The notes: a model not told the origin generated them from the letters alone. A stretch of DNA of 64,000 nucleotides from Mesostigma viride (GCA_009746045.1 RPFO01000002.1:1339807-1403806), one strand, 5' to 3'. Positions 1-12,408 are shown, counted from the stretch's first letter. Program-made: numbers and translations.

Positions 1-32
1 GCCGATGCCTGCCAACCGGCACGCTCGCTCAC

Positions 33-3000
33 CCCTGCAGCCGCGCCAGCGTGGACAGCAGGGTGAACCGGGAGCTACCCAGGGGGTGTGCAGCCATGGC
101 CCTGTCGACGACGGCCACCTCGCTCCGCACGCCCTGCACAGGACGTGTGTGTTGGGGTGAGGGGGAAGTGCAAATTTCAAATCTCAACGGGCAGGGAAAC
201 AGGAAGGGGGCAACCAGCCTCGGTATGGGCATGAACCCCGGGTCCACATAAAGTATGAGGCATTGTCAGCTACAATAACCACTGGCTCAGCACGTGAAAT
301 AAGGACTGCCGTGTCCGATGCAATAACCACTGGCTCAGCAGGTATTTTATGAGCTGTTTTGTCAGGTAGAATACCGAATGCTGTGTCAAGCGGAAACCAG
401 CTATTTGTTTGCTATAGTAAGAACTGTTTCATCAGATGCGATAACTAATTTTTTGGCAAGTAGAATGACGACTACTGTGTTGTCCGGTGCAATAGCCATG
501 GTCTTGGCAGGGACAATGACAACTGTTTTGTGCGGTACAAAAATGACTGGTTCGACAGCTGGAATGCCACTTTTTCATCAGGGACAGAAACACCAGGGGT
601 GTGTACCTGCAGTTCCTTGGCCAACGCGTTCGCAAACGCCTCCATGGTGGGCCCAGGGACCGAGGGTATGCCGTCCCCCGTCACCCGTGAGCCCCCCTGG
701 TGCCCCTGCGATGACGACGACGAGGACGACCCTGGCACCCACTGCAGACTGGGTGGGCCAGAGTTAGACCGTGTGAGAGTGGAGCCAGTCGTCCGGCGGG
801 CCATGGCGGCTGCGCCGCCTCCCCCACCGCGTGCGAATCCGCCCGCACCCTGCCAGGTGCCGGTCCCCCCCTGTGCAGCGTTGGAGATGGCCCAAGCGAC
901 GCCATCCACAAAGGATTGCACTTGGAGGAGCGCGGTCCCCGCGGCCACAAAGTCGGCCAGGAGGGAGTGGAGGCTGGAGGGCGTGAGGTGCCTTACGTGG
1001 ACCTGGGCCATCGCCTGCAGTGGGAGGGAAGGTGGGAGATATAGTAGGATGGGTGGACGGCCGTAAACACGGGTACTTGATGGCTGGGGATTACAGGACA
1101 CCGTGAACCCAGAGGATGCGTTCAGACATGAAGCCACGGGATGCCAGGGCATGGGCGCCCTAAGTATGACCCGGCCAGGAAACTAGTATGAGTGACAGTA
1201 CAAGCACTAGCGTTCCGTTGTGATTATTCATATGCTGTGGAAAGTGACACAAGATCCGTAAACTGCACGGAAACCAGGGTCAGCATTCCAGCTCACGACA
1301 CGGGGTGAGGATTCATGTAAGATTGCATATGTGAGATGGATTATTTATGCTGGTCCCATACTGCCATGTCCCGACTGTCGGTGCAGCACGGAACATGCGC
1401 CGTGGAAAGGCATGGCCCAAACTCTGCTTGATCCACCAGGCTAGCATGGGTGGAAACTCCCACCGTGCCCATGGGAAGTCTGGGGCATGGGGGACCAAGA
1501 AGCCAATAATCAATAAAAGCATTTATCACAGGTGGAAAAGCATGTCCACTGAAGGTCATCGCGTCCATCCCAAACCGACCATGCCGCTGTTGATAGCAAC
1601 CTCATTAACTACACACAGCGACCATGTACACTGAAGGTAATCGCCTCCATCCCAAAACCGACCATGCCGCTGGTGATAGCAACCACATGAATTACAGACA
1701 GCGACCATGTCCACTGAAGGTAATCGCTTCCATCCCAAACCGACCATGCCGCTGTTGAAAGCAACAACATTAACTACAGACAGCAATCACATACATTAAA
1801 GGTCATCGTCTCCGGGTCCACCCGGAAGACATCCCCAGGGATGCCTGCCAGCATGCGGAGGACGTGGCGCACCTGCCAGGTGCCCAGACATGCAGGTTAA
1901 CAACAATTAGGCACAGAGATTAGCGCGCAATGCAACCATGGGTCATTTATGCAAAGGACAACAGGAGCACCTTGGTTCCGAAATTCCGACTTGTTGGAAA
2001 AGGGAAAAAAAAATGCAGGAGCTCATGATGACAGCATATACCAGAAGGAGATCATGCAGGACAGCATGTTAAAACGGATGCTGCCCGGATAGTTGCCGGT
2101 AGGGCTGCCGGCTGACCTAACTCTGCTTTAAATTTATCATTCTGTGATGCCCCCCATCCACGAGGCGAGCCTAAGAGCTCACCTGTCGAGTGGACCTGAA
2201 GTTGCTTGGCTCCTTTGGTTTGGTCACCTCGACCATGGTTCCATATCGGTTTGGTCACCTCGACCATGGTTCCATATCGGTTTGGTCACCTCGACCATGG
2301 TTCCATACGCAAGTGGCCTTGATCAATATTATTAAATGCTTCAGTATTATTACCTTTCTGTCCCACAGATACTGTAACAAGGACATGAACCACACACTGC
2401 CATCGTATCTATCCAGGGACATCATGGTCGACCCCAACAACACATGAGCCAAAGATGCCATCGCAAGCCACCAGAATGCTTGTCATGCAACAGGGATGAC
2501 CCCACCCCGTGCGGATGCAACGAGCTGCGAGCAATGCAATACGCTACCACAAGACAAGCAATGTGCAGTATGTAGGGGTACATTTATACTAGGGTGGGGA
2601 ATGCTGTAGTATGAATGATCCAGTGACCCACAAGCCAACCATACTACGGCACGAACCAGCAGGCTCTCCGTTGTGCGCTCTGACGCGGGGGGGGCGATGA
2701 AGGGGAGACCTGCGCTGCGACAATTGACGATCGCCGGCAGAAGCGAGCTGGCGTCGTACACAGAGAACTGCTGGGCGCCGCGTTCAGGTGGCAGGGAGGT
2801 GTCGTGGGATAGAGCAGAGTCCCTTGGATCTGCCGTCGCCGCCGCACCCAGCGGAACAGGGATTAGGGGGACAAAGTGGGCATCAGGATATGAAGGTAAT
2901 CCTTGTAATGATAGGAGTATGAAGTTGTTATGATATGAAGGCATTACTCGTTACGATATGAAGCTATTATGTATGAAATCAAGACAATACTCGTTCTCGG

Positions 3001-5507
3001 CATACTAAAAATGGTGCTGGTTGTCTCATTGATTGTGGAATAATGTCAGGGGACGGGGGGGGGGGGGGGGGGGGTTGGTTGAAGGACAGGGACATGGTAC
3101 GCAGGCGCAGGCGCAGAAAGGCACCGGGAAGGGCAGGAGGCAACGCCACAGAGATAGAGGGACGAGTGAGGGGGGGGGCGCAGGGGACAGGGGACAGGGG
3201 ACAGGGGACAGGGGACAGGGGACAGGGGACAGGGGACAGGGGACAGGGGACAGGGGACAGGGGACAGGGGACAGGGGACAGGGGACAGGGGACAGGGGAC
3301 AGGGGACAGGGGACAGGGGACAGGGGACAGGGGACAGGGGACAGGGGACAGGGGACAGGGGACAGGGGACAGGGGACAGGGGACAGGGGACAGGGGACAG
3401 GGGACAGGGGACAGGGGACAGGGGACAGGGGACAGGGGACAGGGGACAGGGGGCAGGGGACAGGGGACAGGGGACAGCGGGCAGGGGACAGGGGACAGGG
3501 GACAGGGGGAAAGAGGAAGGGGTGGGGTTCCTGAAACTCGAAGAAACAAAATGTGGATGCAGCCTGAAACTCAACAAAATATTCACGAAACAAAATGTGG
3601 TTGCAGCTAGCTTCTCCAGAAGCTTCACTTGGTACATACCTGTCGAATGGCAACCGAACTGTCCTAATGCCTGGGCACTCATGCCCCTCCACACCAGGCC
3701 CCTCCACCGTCAGATCAGCTCGTGTCCAATACACACAGATCATAAAACACAATATGATCAGACCCGTGTAACGCCACCGCCCCCTACCAAACAAGCAATC
3801 CAGGAATTCCTGTGCCAATCCAAGGATTCCAGTGCCAAGTCTTTACCTCGCACGATAAGCGCGCCCTCCTCGGAGACCCTCGCCAACGGGCCGTGGCCAA
3901 CCCCCCCAGGCCCCGCCACACTAGAGACGCTGAAGCTGCAGTCACCCTGCCACCCCTCCTGGTACCCTTCCGATGGCACATAGCCGCCAAACTTCCCCGG
4001 CGGGCCCGGGGCGTGCCCTGGCGCCGGCCACATGCCCTCCCCAGGGCTGGCCCAGGTGTCGCCCAGCTCCCGCAGGGACCTGCCCAGGGACTTCCAGGAG
4101 AAGGCATCCTGTGGGTCCACCGCCGGCTGCTGGCCGCTGGCGACGGCCCTACCACTGTGTCCTAATAATTCTGACACCCCGCTGGCGCCAAGACCTGTGG
4201 CATCGCCCTTGTGCCGGGAATGGTCATGTGCCCTCCCGCCACCCTCTCGGCCATCTTCATTGTCGTCGTCACCATCATCGTCAGCGGCGGAACTGCCCGC
4301 ATCGCTACCCACCCCGTGGCCCCACCCAACGTCGACGTAGACGTCGCCGTCTTGGTCGCTGGCGTCATCACCGTCACTAGCCGCGCCATCACCGGTCGCC
4401 TGCATAGACAGGATGGTAGGGTGAACAGAGAGGAGCGGCAACAGGTGTGCAGGAACTTAAGGAACACGCTGTGCGCAGGAACTTTTCACAGACACCCTGC
4501 ACTCAGGGTTGTCCACCTTGGGCACGTGCAGATAGCCATGGGAACATGAGGTATACTATACAAGAATACCACGAGACTATCATTCATAGTATGAGGTATA
4601 CTATACAAGACTATCATTAATAGTAGTATACGGAGAGTATTTGAGAAGGGTCACATGTGGCGCTGAACCCACAAAGAAAATGGGACGCCCCTCAGAACAA
4701 CTGTTCGGCCATCGAACTTGACAGAGTGGGTCTAAAAGTCGTTTTGACGTCCTCATCAAACCGACCGCTGCATCATAACCATTCGGGTGACACAGTAGCC
4801 CTGGCTCCGTGAGAATGTACTCCTGTGTTGTGCTTGATTACACCTACCGCCGCATCGTGCACGCGGCCAGGGGGCGGGTACACACTCTGAAGTGGCGACC
4901 GGGACAGCGAATGCAGCAGCGACAGGATCTTGAAGTGTAGCTCCTGAGGGCAGGCGGAGGGGGGGCGGGGGGGGGGGGGGGGGGGGGGGCCAGGGGCATC
5001 GTGGCCCGACAAGGGAGGTCCACAAACCCAAGGCAGAGATGAGGACGGCAAGCACGCTGGCTTCTTCTCGGAGGAGAGAAGACATGGCATTATCGAGGAG
5101 AAATGGAGCATGCCCGGGTAAGGTGGCAGCGGACCCACTCAGGGAGACCTCGAATGGGGCAGTGAACCCTGGGGACAGGTGCATGATTACTATTGTCACC
5201 ATTGGCTGGCACCCAATAAAGATACGGAATGGTGGTTACTCAAGACAACCCAACAAGAAGAAATACAACCACAACTACGTGGAGAAGGTTAGATTCACCC
5301 CATTTATAATGCACGCATTTATACCCAGGGCACGTCGACCACGTTCCTATACTATAATTACGTCGGACCTTTTATTTTTTGCATCTGTAACGAGGGCTCA
5401 CCGGGTCTTGGTCCCGGCGGGGCGTCCGCGTGGCGAGCGCCGCGTACAGCCGTTCCAGCGCATTGGCCTTGGGGAACTGCGCATGGATCTCAAACCGCTG
5501 GAGCAGG
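33..5507 (-). CDS. Candidate exons of an unrecognised multi-exon gene
   Basis: Several GC-rich open blocks on the minus strand look like exons of one gene read from high to low coordinates. The best are 5402-5507 (acceptor CCCCAG, donor GTGAGC, contains RFEIHAQFPKANALERLYAAL), 3847-4399 (acceptor TATGCAG, donor GTAAAG, Asp-rich then Gly/Pro-rich), about 2710-2850 (donor GTCTCC), 607-1014 (acceptor CACTGCAG, donor GTACAC, 136 codons, phase 0 at both ends) and 33-133 (acceptor TGTGCAG, donor GTGAGC). A further open block lies near 5000-5165. The phases of neighbouring blocks do not all match, so exons are missing from this model, and the gene runs off the left edge. I do not recognise a family. 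The acidic low-complexity part suggests a regulatory or scaffold protein, but that is only a guess. Introns hold minisatellites. Confidence 0.35.
1536..1800. repeat. Minisatellite, about 84-bp unit, three copies
   Basis: Three diverged copies share the core GACCATGTCCACTGAAGGT followed by CCATCCCAAACCGACCATG. It lies between candidate exons of the minus-strand gene and shows no coding signal. Confidence 0.8.
2216..2306. repeat. 31-bp direct repeat, three copies
   Basis: Three near-identical copies of a 31-bp unit containing TTTGGTCACCTCGACCATGG. It is intronic or intergenic relative to the candidate gene on the minus strand. Confidence 0.85.
3179..3512. repeat. (GGGGACA)n heptamer array
   Basis: About 46 heptamers in tandem, nearly perfect until the last few units, which contain GGGGGCA and AGCGGGC variants. 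Because 7 is not a multiple of 3, the same peptide appears in all three frames, which explains the long spurious ORFs on both strands. The G-runs could form G-quadruplexes on the plus strand. A 19-base G run lies just upstream at about 3056-3074. Confidence 0.97.
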
Positions 5508-6053
5508 CTGGGGGCGGCTCCAGGGCGGTGTGTGCAGCCCCCCGTGCATCATCAGCCAAAAACAAAGTAGGAAGGTACAGGCATGAGCATTAATTCCCAA
5601 GTAGGGGGATAACATGATTCCCAATAAGAGACCTAGAATTGGCAAGCAGATCCTCCGGGCCGTTCCTCCCCGCGGGCCCCTCATTCCAATCCCACCCAGG
5701 GACTCAGGCAGATGCCATAGCCAGGGCATGGATGAGTGAGCTGGATGACACGTCTTTCCTGTAATCCTGTGGTCCAAGCACCGCCCTGCAAGTGCACTAC
5801 CTGCTGACCAGTTCTAGGTCAACTGAGCCATTTAGATTATAGGGTCCTGGGTCCAGGGAATGGGATCTAGATAATCTCGTAAACTGATGTAAAGAAATGT
5901 CTTCACAGGCAACGGGCAGTACGCCAGAACGCCAGCATTCGGCAGCATGCCAGCAAGGACACTCATGCCAGCAATGTGCCTAGACCCTAGACCTTAGGCC
6001 CCACACTATTCCCCCCCCTTCCTTCCCCACTGCTGGCCATGGGGAGATTGCTA

Positions 6054-6725
6054 AGCACACTGCTTGCTACGGACTTGCTATCCTCTTAGTAACCACGCTA
6101 GGAACACATACTTGCTACGCGCTTAATAACTTGCTACCCTCTTAGTAACCACGCTAGTAACACATACTTGCTACGCACTTAATAACTTGCTATCCTCTTA
6201 GTAACCACGCTAGTAACACATACTTGCTACGCACTTAATAACTTGCTATCCTCTTAGTAACCATGCTAGTAACACATACTTGCTACGCACTTAATAACTT
6301 GCTATCCTCTTAGTAACCACGCCTGTAACACATACTTGCTACGCGCTTAATAACTTGCTATCCTCTTAGTAACCACGCTAGTAACACATACTTGCTACGC
6401 ACTTAATAACTTGCTATCCTCTTAGTAACCATGCTAGTAACACATACTTGCTACGCACTTAATAACTTGCTATCCTCTTAGTAACCACGCTAGTAACACA
6501 TACTTGCTACGCGCTTAATAACTTGCTATCCTCTTAGTAACCACGCTAGTAACACATACTTGCTACGCACTTAATAACTTGCTATCCTCTTAGTAACCAC
6601 GCTAGTAACACATACTTGCTACGCGCTTAATAACTTGCTATCCTCTTAGTAACCACGCTAGTAATACATACTTGCTACGCGCTTAATAAATTGCTACCCT
6701 CTTAGTAACCACGCTAGTAACACAC
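6054..6725. repeat. 56-bp minisatellite, about 12 copies
   Basis: Tandem units begin CTTGCTACGC(G/A)CTTAATAAC and contain CTCTTAGTAACCACGCTAGT. Copies differ by few substitutions. No ORF crosses it and no gene is visible between 5.6 and 7.3 kb. Confidence 0.95.
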
Positions 6726-7374
6726 AGGTGATCATGTCAGCTGGGTCCAATCTAGCGTTAGATAGTAATAAGACCTGCCAGCAAAACATGACATTAAATA
6801 ACCATGGGAGTTGCGCCCTACCTGGGCCAAAATGATGATGGGAGAGGGATCAGGGAAGCGACTAGCTACATAGCCCCTTCCCTAGCACTAGGCAGCTGCT
6901 TCCCTCGCAGTGCAAGCAGGGCGAGCAGGGTCCCTGAACCAGGCAAGGATACCAGGCGAGGATGCATGACCGTAGTGCAAGCTGGGACATTGTAGACACC
7001 GATCCCGCCTCTTTTCGACCTTTGGCAGGCGGTGCAGCTGAAGCTCTGCGGGCGAGCCTCTAGTCATTATTAACGTTTTCTGCGTGTAAAACATGTCAAC
7101 AGCCTGTGCGTTGATCTCATAGAGGACCTGTGCACTGTAATGTGGTGAACTGGACACTTGGCAGCATGAAAGATAGAGCTTGGATGCGTATCATCCACTT
7201 AGACTGTGGCTATTATTACCAGAGACAGCCAACGATTCATGATACCAGGCCAGTGTCGAGTTAAGGAAGCACACATAGGCTGGGTACCAAGGCATGAGGC
7301 CGTTGAATAGGCTAGCTCATGCACAAAGGATGGACGGATGTAAACAATGATTATGGACGGCCTGGTGGGGACCG

Positions 7375-7802
7375 CGGGGCAGGGCGGGGCGGGGCGGGGC
7401 GGGGCGGGGCAGGGCAGGGCAGGGCAGGGCAGGGCAGGGCAGGGCAGGGCAGGGCAGGGCAGGGCAGGGCAGGGCAGGGCAGGGCAGGGCAGGGCAGGGC
7501 AGGGCAGGGCAGGGCAGGGCAGGGCAGGGCAGGGCAGGGCAGGGCAGGGCAGGGCAGGGCAGGGCAGGGCAGGGCAGGGCAGGGCAGGGCAGGGCAGGGC
7601 AGGGCAGGGCAGGGCAGGGCAGGGCAGGGCAGGGCAGGGCAGGGCAGGGCAGGGCAGGGCAGGGCAGGGCAGGGCAGGGCAGGGCAGGGCAGGGCAGGGC
7701 AGGGCAGGGCAGGGCAGGGCAGGGCAGGGCAGGGCAGGGCAGGGCAGGGCCGGGCCGGGCCGGGCAGGGCCGGGCAGGGCCGGGCCGGGCCGGGCCGGGT
7801 CG
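7375..7802. repeat. (GGGCA)n pentamer array
   Basis: More than 80 tandem pentamers, flanked by GGGGC variants on the left and GGGCC variants on the right. It lies about 125 bp downstream of the stop codon of the small minus-strand gene at 7927. Long ORFs across it are artefacts of repetition. Confidence 0.97.
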
Positions 7803-7926
7803 AGCCCCAGAATGGTAAGGTGAGGATACTGGAGGGAAAACGCCTACTTTGCCAACCGCCCATGCCGCCACACACCATAGTCACAGGCGGGCCTGCCTCA
7901 AGCTACAGCCACTGTCAGGTGTGCTT

Positions 7927-8299
7927 TTAAATATCGTACCCTTGGTATTGCTGAGAGACCTCGACAGGGTTAGTGTCCAAGAACTTGTGATAGCGGGTGT
8001 TCCGCTGGCAGAAGGCAAGAGCGATGTCGAAATTTTCCTCGACGGGCTGAAGAAGGGCCCCAAAGCATTGCGCGATAAACAAAGCACATGAGGGGTTGGC
8101 GTACCGTTACCCTGGATAGGCAGGGATTAGCTCTGCATGCCGATCCGAGCAATTTCATAGATTGACGTCATATCGAGCTATGCACAGCAGGTCTTTGGAT
8201 GACATTTCATACCTGGATTCCCGTAGTTGCAATTATTAACTTCCCGAGCTGCTCGTTTATTTCTGACACTGCCTTGCCAAAGGCCTTGGACTTGGCCAT
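7927..8299 (-). CDS. Small two-exon gene, 68-aa helical protein, unknown function
   Basis: Proposed exon 1 is 8213-8299, starting with ATG and encoding MAKSKAFGKAVSEINEQ and 12 further residues, with donor CAG/GTATGA. Exon 2 is 7927-8046, with acceptor CCCTTCTTCAG and 39 codons ending NPVEVSQQYQGYDI then TAA. Both exons are phase 0, and the joined 68-aa protein is polar, helix-prone and free of low complexity. I do not recognise the family. A competing reading frame (7881-8087) is also open but has an improbable composition. The gene is head-to-head with NECAP, so the 0.9-kb interval between them may hold both promoters. Confidence 0.45.
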
Positions 8300-9239
8300 G
8301 AGTATCAAATAACTACCCGAAAGCCGCGACGGCAGTCACTAAAACCCGTTCACCAACCCAGGGCAAGCCCACATTTCGCACATCTTAGAACTTTTCTTCA
8401 GATCATTGCCAATTGGCCATGTTACGCAACAAGTCGTAGTGATTAGTTTGGGTAGAAGGGTATATGACCAAACGAGGTCATTCGAAGGTCAAACATCTGC
8501 CAGCTTGAGGCGCTACGAAAACAAAGCCCTTTTGCAATGGTGCCACGATACTAGCCGAGATTTTATTTTAGGCCTACTCAACAATCGGGCGGAATGCCAC
8601 TAATTATTAACCAATATCTGGTCAATCATTGTCAGTGGGTTCTGCACATTGATTTTCGAAGCAAAATTAATAACGCAGTCTCTTACCCAGTTACCCCTAC
8701 CGTAACTACAACTTTTCAAATGACAATGCCCATCCCGCCGGAGATGCTATCGCTGGTCACAACTGTACGCCGCGCCGCTGCATTCTGTTGTCTGCCTGGC
8801 AACTTCGCAGTCTGTTGTTGTGTGGGCGGTTCCGCTTACGGCACTGTAGATAGCAGCTGATGGGAACAAGCAGTCTGTTGTTGTTGTTGCCCACGCCGCA
8901 CTTGTACTACGGTATTTTAGTCGTACTTTCGTCTAATGATGGTAGTATAGTAAAATATAAAGGTAGTAAGTGATTAGTATAAGAAAAATTCTCTGTTCTA
9001 CTTACCAATTGAACGTACAAGCGGCCCTAGCCTATAGGAATAGTGACATCTTTGTCACGACGCAGACCTTGGATGGCCCAGGCCCGAGGTCTCCACGTCA
9101 GTTTCGTCTCCTTGATTACCAGCCATGGCCACTGCGCGAGTGGGCACGCATGCCAACTGGGCGGGGATATGTTTGCACGCACTGACTTACTGGCCATGCT
9201 TTAGCTGCTACATCTGTCTTCTGCGGTTCACGGGAGATA
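8300..9239. promoter_or_regulatory. Divergent intergenic interval between the small gene and NECAP
   Basis: This 0.94-kb stretch separates two divergent start codons. It is less GC-rich than the flanking exons. An AT-rich patch at about 8940-8970 could serve NECAP. No conserved element is recognised. Promoter activity is inferred only from gene orientation. Confidence 0.3.
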
Positions 9240-10046
9240 ATGGCTGACGATGAGGGCATGGAACAAACTTTGCTGATAGTCCGAGAGGTGTCGATTTTCA
9301 AAATACCCCCTCGCACATCCAGCGGGGGGTATACCAGCGGTGACTGGCGGGTCTCGGATAAACTGTTTGCCGGAAGGTTGCGTGTTACTTCGAAAGGCCC
9401 GTTGTGCCAAATTTATCTTGAGGACACGAACACCGGCGAACTTTTCGCGACTTGTCCCGTGCAATTGGGGAAACGGGACCTGGCCGTTGAGCAGGCCAAA
9501 GATTCTAGTCGAAATTTTGTAATCAGGTTGGACGATGGGAAAGGCCATCACGCGTTTGTCGGACTGAGTTTCGCAGAGCGCAGTGAAGCCTTTGATTTCA
9601 ACGTTGCGTTAAGCGATTTCGAAAAGTGGCAGCGCCGGGAAGAGGAGGCGCTGCGCCCGGCAGCTGCGCCGGACTTTGGCGAGGGAGGGAACACCGCGCC
9701 AAAAGAAACAAAAGACTTGCGTTTGAAAGAAGGAGAAATGATCCATATCAACGTGAAGAGGCCTGACGGCCGCGGGGCTACCGGCTCGGAGGCATCTAAG
9801 GTTCCAACTGGGCCCATCCCGCTTATCCCGCTAGCCCCCCCGCCGAGCTCGTCGCGTAGACAGCCTGCTGGTACTGTGCCCGCGTTTCATGCCCCGCAGC
9901 CGGTCGCGGCTCAGCAGCAGAATCGCCCTGCGCCATCTGGCACTGGGCTTGACGACCTGCTTGGGGGTTTCTCTTCTGCACCCGCTGCTCCTGCATCTAA
10001 CCCTTTTGGCGGATCAAACGAGACGGGGTGGGCCAATTTCAATTGA
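9240..10046 (+). CDS. NECAP-like adaptin-ear-binding coat-associated protein
   Basis: An intact, intronless 268-codon ORF. Residues 8 to about 140 match the NECAP PHear (PH-like) domain: VSIFKIPPRTSSGGYTSGDW, then GRLRVTSKG, YLEDTNTGELFA, DSSRNFVIRLDDGKG and EAFDFNVALSDF, in the family's order. The tail is Pro/Ala/Gln-rich, with DDLLGGF and a final GWANFN, which resembles the WxxF motif that NECAPs use to bind the AP-2 alpha ear. NECAPs act at clathrin-coated pits, recruiting or regulating the AP-2 adaptor during endocytosis. The ATG at 9240 starts the conserved domain at the usual distance, and the length is typical. The absence of introns contrasts with the 14-exon gene further right. Confidence 0.9.
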   Translation: MADDEGMEQTLLIVREVSIFKIPPRTSSGGYTSGDWRVSDKLFAGRLRVTSKGPLCQIYLEDTNTGELFATCPVQLGKRDLAVEQAKDSSRNFVIRLDDGKGHHAFVGLSFAERSEAFDFNVALSDFEKWQRREEEALRPAAAPDFGEGGNTAPKETKDLRLKEGEMIHINVKRPDGRGATGSEASKVPTGPIPLIPLAPPPSSSRRQPAGTVPAFHAPQPVAAQQQNRPAPSGTGLDDLLGGFSSAPAAPASNPFGGSNETGWANFN

Positions 10047-10049
10047 AAC

Positions 10050-10652
10050 CCGGCACTCGAAACAGCGATCTGGCTTCACAGTCATTGCCCCAGGACGCCT
10101 CTCGTTCTCTCATGTGGCATCCCCTTGCCAAGTGCTCGGGGATGTCCCCGAGCTAAGCTCAGGCTTGAGACTTCCCGCATGTTCCTTATAAATCACTCAA
10201 TGGCATGTTTCATGTAACTCCCTTTTCATAACAAAAGGAATATATGAAACTTGCATGCCCCTGGGTGTGCAAGCTTTCAATGGTAACAAGGGTGGCCGTT
10301 ACATTTTTTAACCTAAGTGCAATTTTAGGTCGTTCAATCTGCATGTAGCGGCGGTAGTGGGCAGTGGCCTTGCTTGATTATAAACGATGACGTCTTTTTT
10401 TTGAAAGATGACTTCTTTATAATTTCGTGCAATCAACAACACAAGAATTGCATTTTTATAAAGTTACATCAAAGGTCCTGCATAGCTCCTAAATCAGCCC
10501 TAAATCAGCTCCTAAACCATAGCTCCTAATCCTGCATAGATGAAAGGACCAATTTGAGAGATCAACGAGACAGGAATGAGATTTACTGATATTTTAGAGT
10601 TGAAGTGAGGTATTTCAGCGTGAAAAGCCATGCATCGTTTATACGAGCTAGC
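10050..10652. other. Non-coding interval downstream of NECAP
   Basis: No open frame, repeat family or RNA gene is visible. It presumably holds the NECAP 3' UTR and AT-rich spacer. Confidence 0.5.
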
Positions 10653-10663
10653 ATTCTTTAACA

Positions 10664-10737
10664 AAGGTTAGTGCTCCGTGACTCCCCAACGGGAGAGTTT
10701 GAGTAATTATTTAATTAATTAACTAATTAATTAATTA
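10664..10737 (+). mobile_element. Ultra-short retro-insertion: 3' hairpin plus TTAA tail
   Basis: A 74-bp insert contains GTGCTCCGTGACTCCCCAACG, GGAG and an (TTAA)n-like tail. It is flanked by the 11-bp direct repeat ATTCTTTAACA at 10653-10663 and 10738-10748. It is the extreme 3' end of the same hairpin-tailed family seen at 28594-28638 and 47125-47341. The target duplication shows it arrived by transposition and not by deletion of a longer copy. Confidence 0.7.
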
Positions 10738-10748
10738 ATTCTTTAACA

Positions 10749-11770
10749 CCTCGCTGATGTTCTGCTGTGCTTTGTATGAAGGTTCTCCATGACCGTCTGC
10801 AAGGGGCACATGCGTGTTGGAGATCCGGCCATCCGACAGGAATCAGGGTTGTGAGCCTGAATGAGCTAGCTGTGCACGACCTGATTTATGCGGATGATAC
10901 CACCCTTCGCCAGTTCCGTGATCGCTTCAAACTGTTGGGGATCGAGCATGCTCCCCGACATGATGTGGACACCCGCATCGGCCTGGCCTGGGCCAGGCTC
11001 CACTCGCTCATGACACCTACTGGCACTCAAACTGGACTCTATAGACGAGGACCGGGCAAGATCGAGCGTGCATGCTCTTGAAGGTCTTGGTCCTCACGGT
11101 GCTCATCTACGACGCCGAGCCCTAGCTGGACGCTCACGGACCAGATGAACCCGCGGCTGAACGGCCGGAATTGTCAACCCGGATGCTCCGGCAAGCTTTG
11201 AATGTAGGGTTCTCCACCCACCGGTCACTAGAGTATTTGTTAATTCAGGGTATGCCTCGCATTTCTGGTGAGATTAGGCAGCATAGAATAGCATTTGTAG
11301 GACATCTTGATCGAACCAGTTAGGTAGATACCGCCGACACCCTTAATTGGTCTTGCAGGAGGCCGGCCCCCAGTGGCTCGGCCAGCCAGGGCGGCATGTC
11401 CTAACGTGGCCTTGCCCCAAGGACAAGCCCAGAAGGGTGGCGGTAGACCAGCCACTGTCCCACTGATGAACTGTACAGATCAGCTGCTGGCCGACCTAGT
11501 GGTCCCAGCCCAGTTTGAACACCGCATTTCCTCCCTCTTCTCCATCCACCCAGCAAGGAATATGTGCTACATGATCTCCCAACGGAGACATGTTATAATT
11601 TCATTTCATTTTAATTTCCTCCCTCTTCTCTCTAGCTAGCTTGGTCACTAGCTGCCATGCAGGACAAGAGGAAGAGCTGGCAGGCCATTGTCCAGGCCGG
11701 CCACACGCCAGCCCCTTTGGGCAAGCCCCCTCCCCCGGCCCAGGAGGAAGGGGCGCATTGCTGAGTAGAT
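10749..11770 (+). pseudogene. LINE ORF2 remnant (reverse transcriptase)
   Basis: Plus-strand fragment with the RT catalytic box in LAVHDLIYADDTTL near 10870-10910, followed after an internal deletion by RFKLLGIEH, then LLKVLVLTVLIY and GMPRISGEIRQHRIAFVGHL in shifted frames. These are the usual landmarks after the RT domain of LINE ORF2. Stops and frameshifts make it dead. A CTCC-CAAC-GGAG hairpin with an ATTTC tail occurs at about 11575-11625, inside the remnant, so it is composite. Confidence 0.7.
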
Positions 11771-12204
11771 CGAATAGCTAGGATTTTGGTAGATTATATA
11801 AGAGTTAGCTTAATTAGTTTTCGCGGCTCTGTTCACTCCCGCGTAACCGGCACCAGCAATGGAATTCATACGTGCTACATGATCTCCCAACAGAGTTGAA
11901 TGGTATGTAATTAACATATGAGCCTGTGAATTTCAGACGCAATCATTCATTCTTTCAGAAACTGAAGCATCTCCATTGCCAGGCCGGAGAGTCATGGGCT
12001 CGTACTAACTTTAAAGTCGAGATTCGAGTATGTAGGTACCTTTTGATCATCCCTGATATGTTGAGTTCAAACTGAGACAACCTTCCAGATTAATTTCAGC
12101 CGGTAGGCCAGAAATAATCAATCTGGAAGAATCCTGACCATGCTAGCTCGAGCCGCCCCTGCACACCAGGGTGTGCCAGGGCTGTGTGCTCTCCCCATAT
12201 ATCT

Positions 12205-12308
12205 ATTCATATTATTAATTATTAATTAATTAATTAATTAATTAATTAATTAATTAATTAATTAATTAATTAATTAGACTCGTGCTCCCGTTGGGGAGTC
12301 ACGGAGCA
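12205..12308 (-). mobile_element. 3' hairpin and long (TTAA)n tail, inverted copy
   Basis: The minus strand reads TGCTCCGTGACTCCCCAACG, GGAGCACGAGTCT, then about 16 tandem TTAA units. This is the same 3' end as the inserts at 10664, 28594 and 47125. Only the terminal part is present. I could not define its target duplication because of the long AT tail. Confidence 0.6.
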
Positions 12309-12408
12309 TTAACCCCGATGGATGGATGGGTGGGTGCAAACAGTCCTACCGGTCTAGGCTATCTACATCAGCTACCTACGACATCTATCTAACAGCATTA
12401 CTAATTAC

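Noticed and set aside
3033-3983. Repetitive ORFs GTGDRGQ / SPVPCPL
   Set aside because: A heptanucleotide array read in every frame; no flanking domain.
7317-7930. Repetitive ORFs GQGRA / LPCPA
   Set aside because: Artefact of the GGGCA pentamer array.
7881-8087. Alternative minus-strand ORF LCLSRNALGPFFSPSRK
   Set aside because: Composition looks random. The overlapping frame with NFDIALAFCQRNTRYHKF has a good splice acceptor and protein-like sequence.
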